Source: Paenibacillus endophyticus
GTDB lineage: Bacteria; Bacillota; Bacilli; Paenibacillales; Paenibacillaceae
Length of the DNA stretch: 64,000 nucleotides
NCBI RefSeq assembly: GCF_014192395.1
Contig: NZ_JACHXW010000001.1
Span: 372,001 to 436,000 of the forward strand
Direction of reading: 5' to 3'
Positions within the stretch are counted from its first letter, which is position 1, and each line of letters starts with the position of its first letter. Of this stretch, positions 62,627-64,000 are shown piece by piece. The notes under the pieces were generated by a model. It was not told the DNA's origin and did not search any database. It worked only from the letters and a program-made list of their open reading frames with translations. A program made the position numbers and the translations under genes.

Positions 62627-63981
62627 AGCTGGGCAGCAAGATTCATCTCTACTCGTCGGTGTTGTTTACGGTATTGCTGCTCATTGCCAATGCGACGGTA
62701 TATACGGTTTTCTCGAAAATGATGCTGGAGCGCGAGCTGGATAAGCTAGCTGCGGAAACGAAGCAGGCTGCCGCCGCATTGCGTCTGGCAGACCAGCCTG
62801 CTGCAACGACAGAGCTGCTCCGCGCTTATGTGCCGCTGGAAGGCATGCTTCAATGGGTGCCTGAGGCCGAGAATGGCAGCGGCATACTTGTAACCTCTGC
62901 CTCGGAGACAGATCTGAGCAATGAGAAAGCGGTTTATTCTGCGGAGCAAACGCAGAAGCGATTGAAAATAGAAGGTAAAAGCTATAGCTTTGTGTCTATT
63001 CCGATCATTGGCGCAAACGGAGACGTGGCCAATGTACAGGCGACAGAGAGCCTTGAGGAGCTCATGGAGCTGCTTCAAATATTGCGTCTTGTTCTAGTCA
63101 GCGTATCGGCGGCGGTGCTTGTACCCGTGCTTATTTCCAGCGGGTTGCTCGGCAGGATTGTCATGCGCCCGATCTCGGCTATGACGCGGACGATGCGCCA
63201 AATTACCCGCAGCGGTCAATTTATGAGGTTGAAGCAGGAGGGCAAGTCACGTGATGAATTGGTGGAGATGGGTGAAACCTTCAATGATATGATCGGTTTG
63301 CTTGCGGAGAGCTTCATGAGACAGGAGCAATTCGTATCGAATGCTTCACATGAGCTTAAGACGCCGTTAACTATTATCGAAAGCTATGCCAGTCTGCTTA
63401 AGCGAAGATTGCGCGATCGGCCGGAGCTGCTAGAGGAATCTATTGAGGCGATTCATTCGGAGGCCGTGCGGATGAAAGGCTTGACGGAACAGCTGCTGCT
63501 TGCCATGCCGCGCAGCGAGTGGAAGATTGAACGGGAACCGCTTGATTTGCTGCCATTCGCCGAGCAGGCTGTCGCATTTTTCCGAAGTGCGTACGGGCGT
63601 GAGATCCATGTGGTCTTGCAGGGGGAAGATAGTGTGACGGTTATGACCGATCAAGACAAGCTGAAGCAGGTGCTCTTTATCTTGTTGGACAATGCGCGCA
63701 AATACAGCAATGACAGGATCGAGATCGAACTGGGGCGTGCAGACAAGGATAGTTATCTACGCGTGAAGGATCTCGGCATCGGCATTCCGGCAGAGGAGCT
63801 CTCGAAAGTATTCGAACGTTTCTATCGCGTGGATAAATCCCGCAGCAGAGATCAGGAGCCAATAGGCGGTACGGGGCTCGGTCTATCGCTTGGGAAAGAG
63901 CTGGCAGATGCGATAGGGGTAAAGCTCGTTCTGGAAAGTATCCAAGGCAAAGGAACGACGGCGACGATTCGGATTCCATGA
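62623..63981 (+). CDS. Sensor histidine kinase (HisKA/HATPase_c)
   Basis: A 452-aa membrane kinase, partner of the regulator it overlaps. Helices at about 9-28 and 152-175, a short extracellular domain, HAMP (RPISAMTRTMRQITRSG), phospho-acceptor NASHELKTPLTIIES (His243) and ATPase domain with N box (LLDNARKYS), VKDLGIGIP and GGTGLGLSLGKEL. Full-length; ends 19 bases before the window edge. Signal unknown. Confidence 0.93.
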   Translation: MKLGSKIHLYSSVLFTVLLLIANATVYTVFSKMMLERELDKLAAETKQAAAALRLADQPAATTELLRAYVPLEGMLQWVPEAENGSGILVTSASETDLSNEKAVYSAEQTQKRLKIEGKSYSFVSIPIIGANGDVANVQATESLEELMELLQILRLVLVSVSAAVLVPVLISSGLLGRIVMRPISAMTRTMRQITRSGQFMRLKQEGKSRDELVEMGETFNDMIGLLAESFMRQEQFVSNASHELKTPLTIIESYASLLKRRLRDRPELLEESIEAIHSEAVRMKGLTEQLLLAMPRSEWKIEREPLDLLPFAEQAVAFFRSAYGREIHVVLQGEDSVTVMTDQDKLKQVLFILLDNARKYSNDRIEIELGRADKDSYLRVKDLGIGIPAEELSKVFERFYRVDKSRSRDQEPIGGTGLGLSLGKELADAIGVKLVLESIQGKGTTATIRIP

Positions 63982-64000
63982 AGGATGTCGATGGCGCTGT

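Noticed and set aside
1..64000. Insertion sequences, prophage and tRNA genes
   Set aside because: No transposase, integrase or phage protein and no cloverleaf-like sequence was noticed; a tRNA scan was not possible here.

Overview
The window looks like chromosomal DNA of an endospore-forming Firmicute of the Paenibacillaceae (Paenibacillus/Cohnella type). The support is a three-gene GerA-type spore germination operon, YesM/YesN-type two-component systems, many CUT1 sugar ABC transporters with one shared ATPase gene, SLH-domain proteins, purine-rich ribosome binding sites and several TTG/GTG starts. No tRNA, rRNA, CRISPR array, transposase or phage gene was seen.

Layout. (1) 1-3990: the 3' end of a sugar permease, then a YesM-type kinase overlapping its YesN-type regulator. 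(2) 4000-10726: a GntR/LacI-type regulator and an operon of lipoprotein sugar-binding protein, two permeases and two tandem cytoplasmic GH76 (alpha-1,6-mannanase family) enzymes. It has a clear sigma-A promoter, a near-consensus cre box and a shared operator-like motif. (3) 10870-18650: an SLH-anchored GH18-like protein, a large GH95-like hydrolase, an AraC regulator and a divergent GH95 enzyme. (4) 18700-21260: an AT-rich accessory patch with a small unknown protein, a DinB-like protein, a SUFU-family gene broken by a stop codon, a pentapeptide-repeat protein and a gene fragment. (5) 21300-24350: a DUF6199-like small membrane protein and two DUF445 proteins. (6) 24469-32460: a YesN-type regulator, a GH38 alpha-mannosidase on the other strand, then a YesM-type kinase followed by an orphan sugar-binding lipoprotein. 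(7) 32582-38729: an LplB/YtcP-type permease pair with its binding protein, an SLH gene remnant and a secreted GH99-like enzyme with carbohydrate-binding modules. (8) 38872-47660: a HAD phosphatase, the ger operon, MOSC, LysR and thioredoxin-like genes, and a mannonate-dehydratase-family enzyme with an SDR. (9) 47889-61825: a nine-gene transport operon. It encodes an ATPase, a 988-residue binding protein with two beta-sandwich modules, two complete permease pairs, an NHL-propeller/Yip1 membrane protein, a membrane-anchored DUF5696 protein and a second binding protein. (10) 61928-end: an OmpR-type regulator and its kinase.

How it may fit together (inference). GH76, GH38 and GH99-like enzymes all belong to families that act on alpha-mannans, and the GH95 enzymes could remove fucose or galactose side groups. 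Parts 2, 3, 6 and 7 therefore read as a distributed alpha-mannan (fungal or glycoprotein glycan) uptake and degradation locus with local regulators. The single ATPase probably serves several importers.

The least explained parts are the 47.9-61.8 kb operon, its close binding-protein paralogue 29 kb away beside an orphan sensor kinase, and three tandem 67-bp hairpin repeats directly in front of the last binding-protein gene. The 12-bp palindrome GTAAGCGCTTAC occurs upstream of both the first gene and the last gene of that operon.
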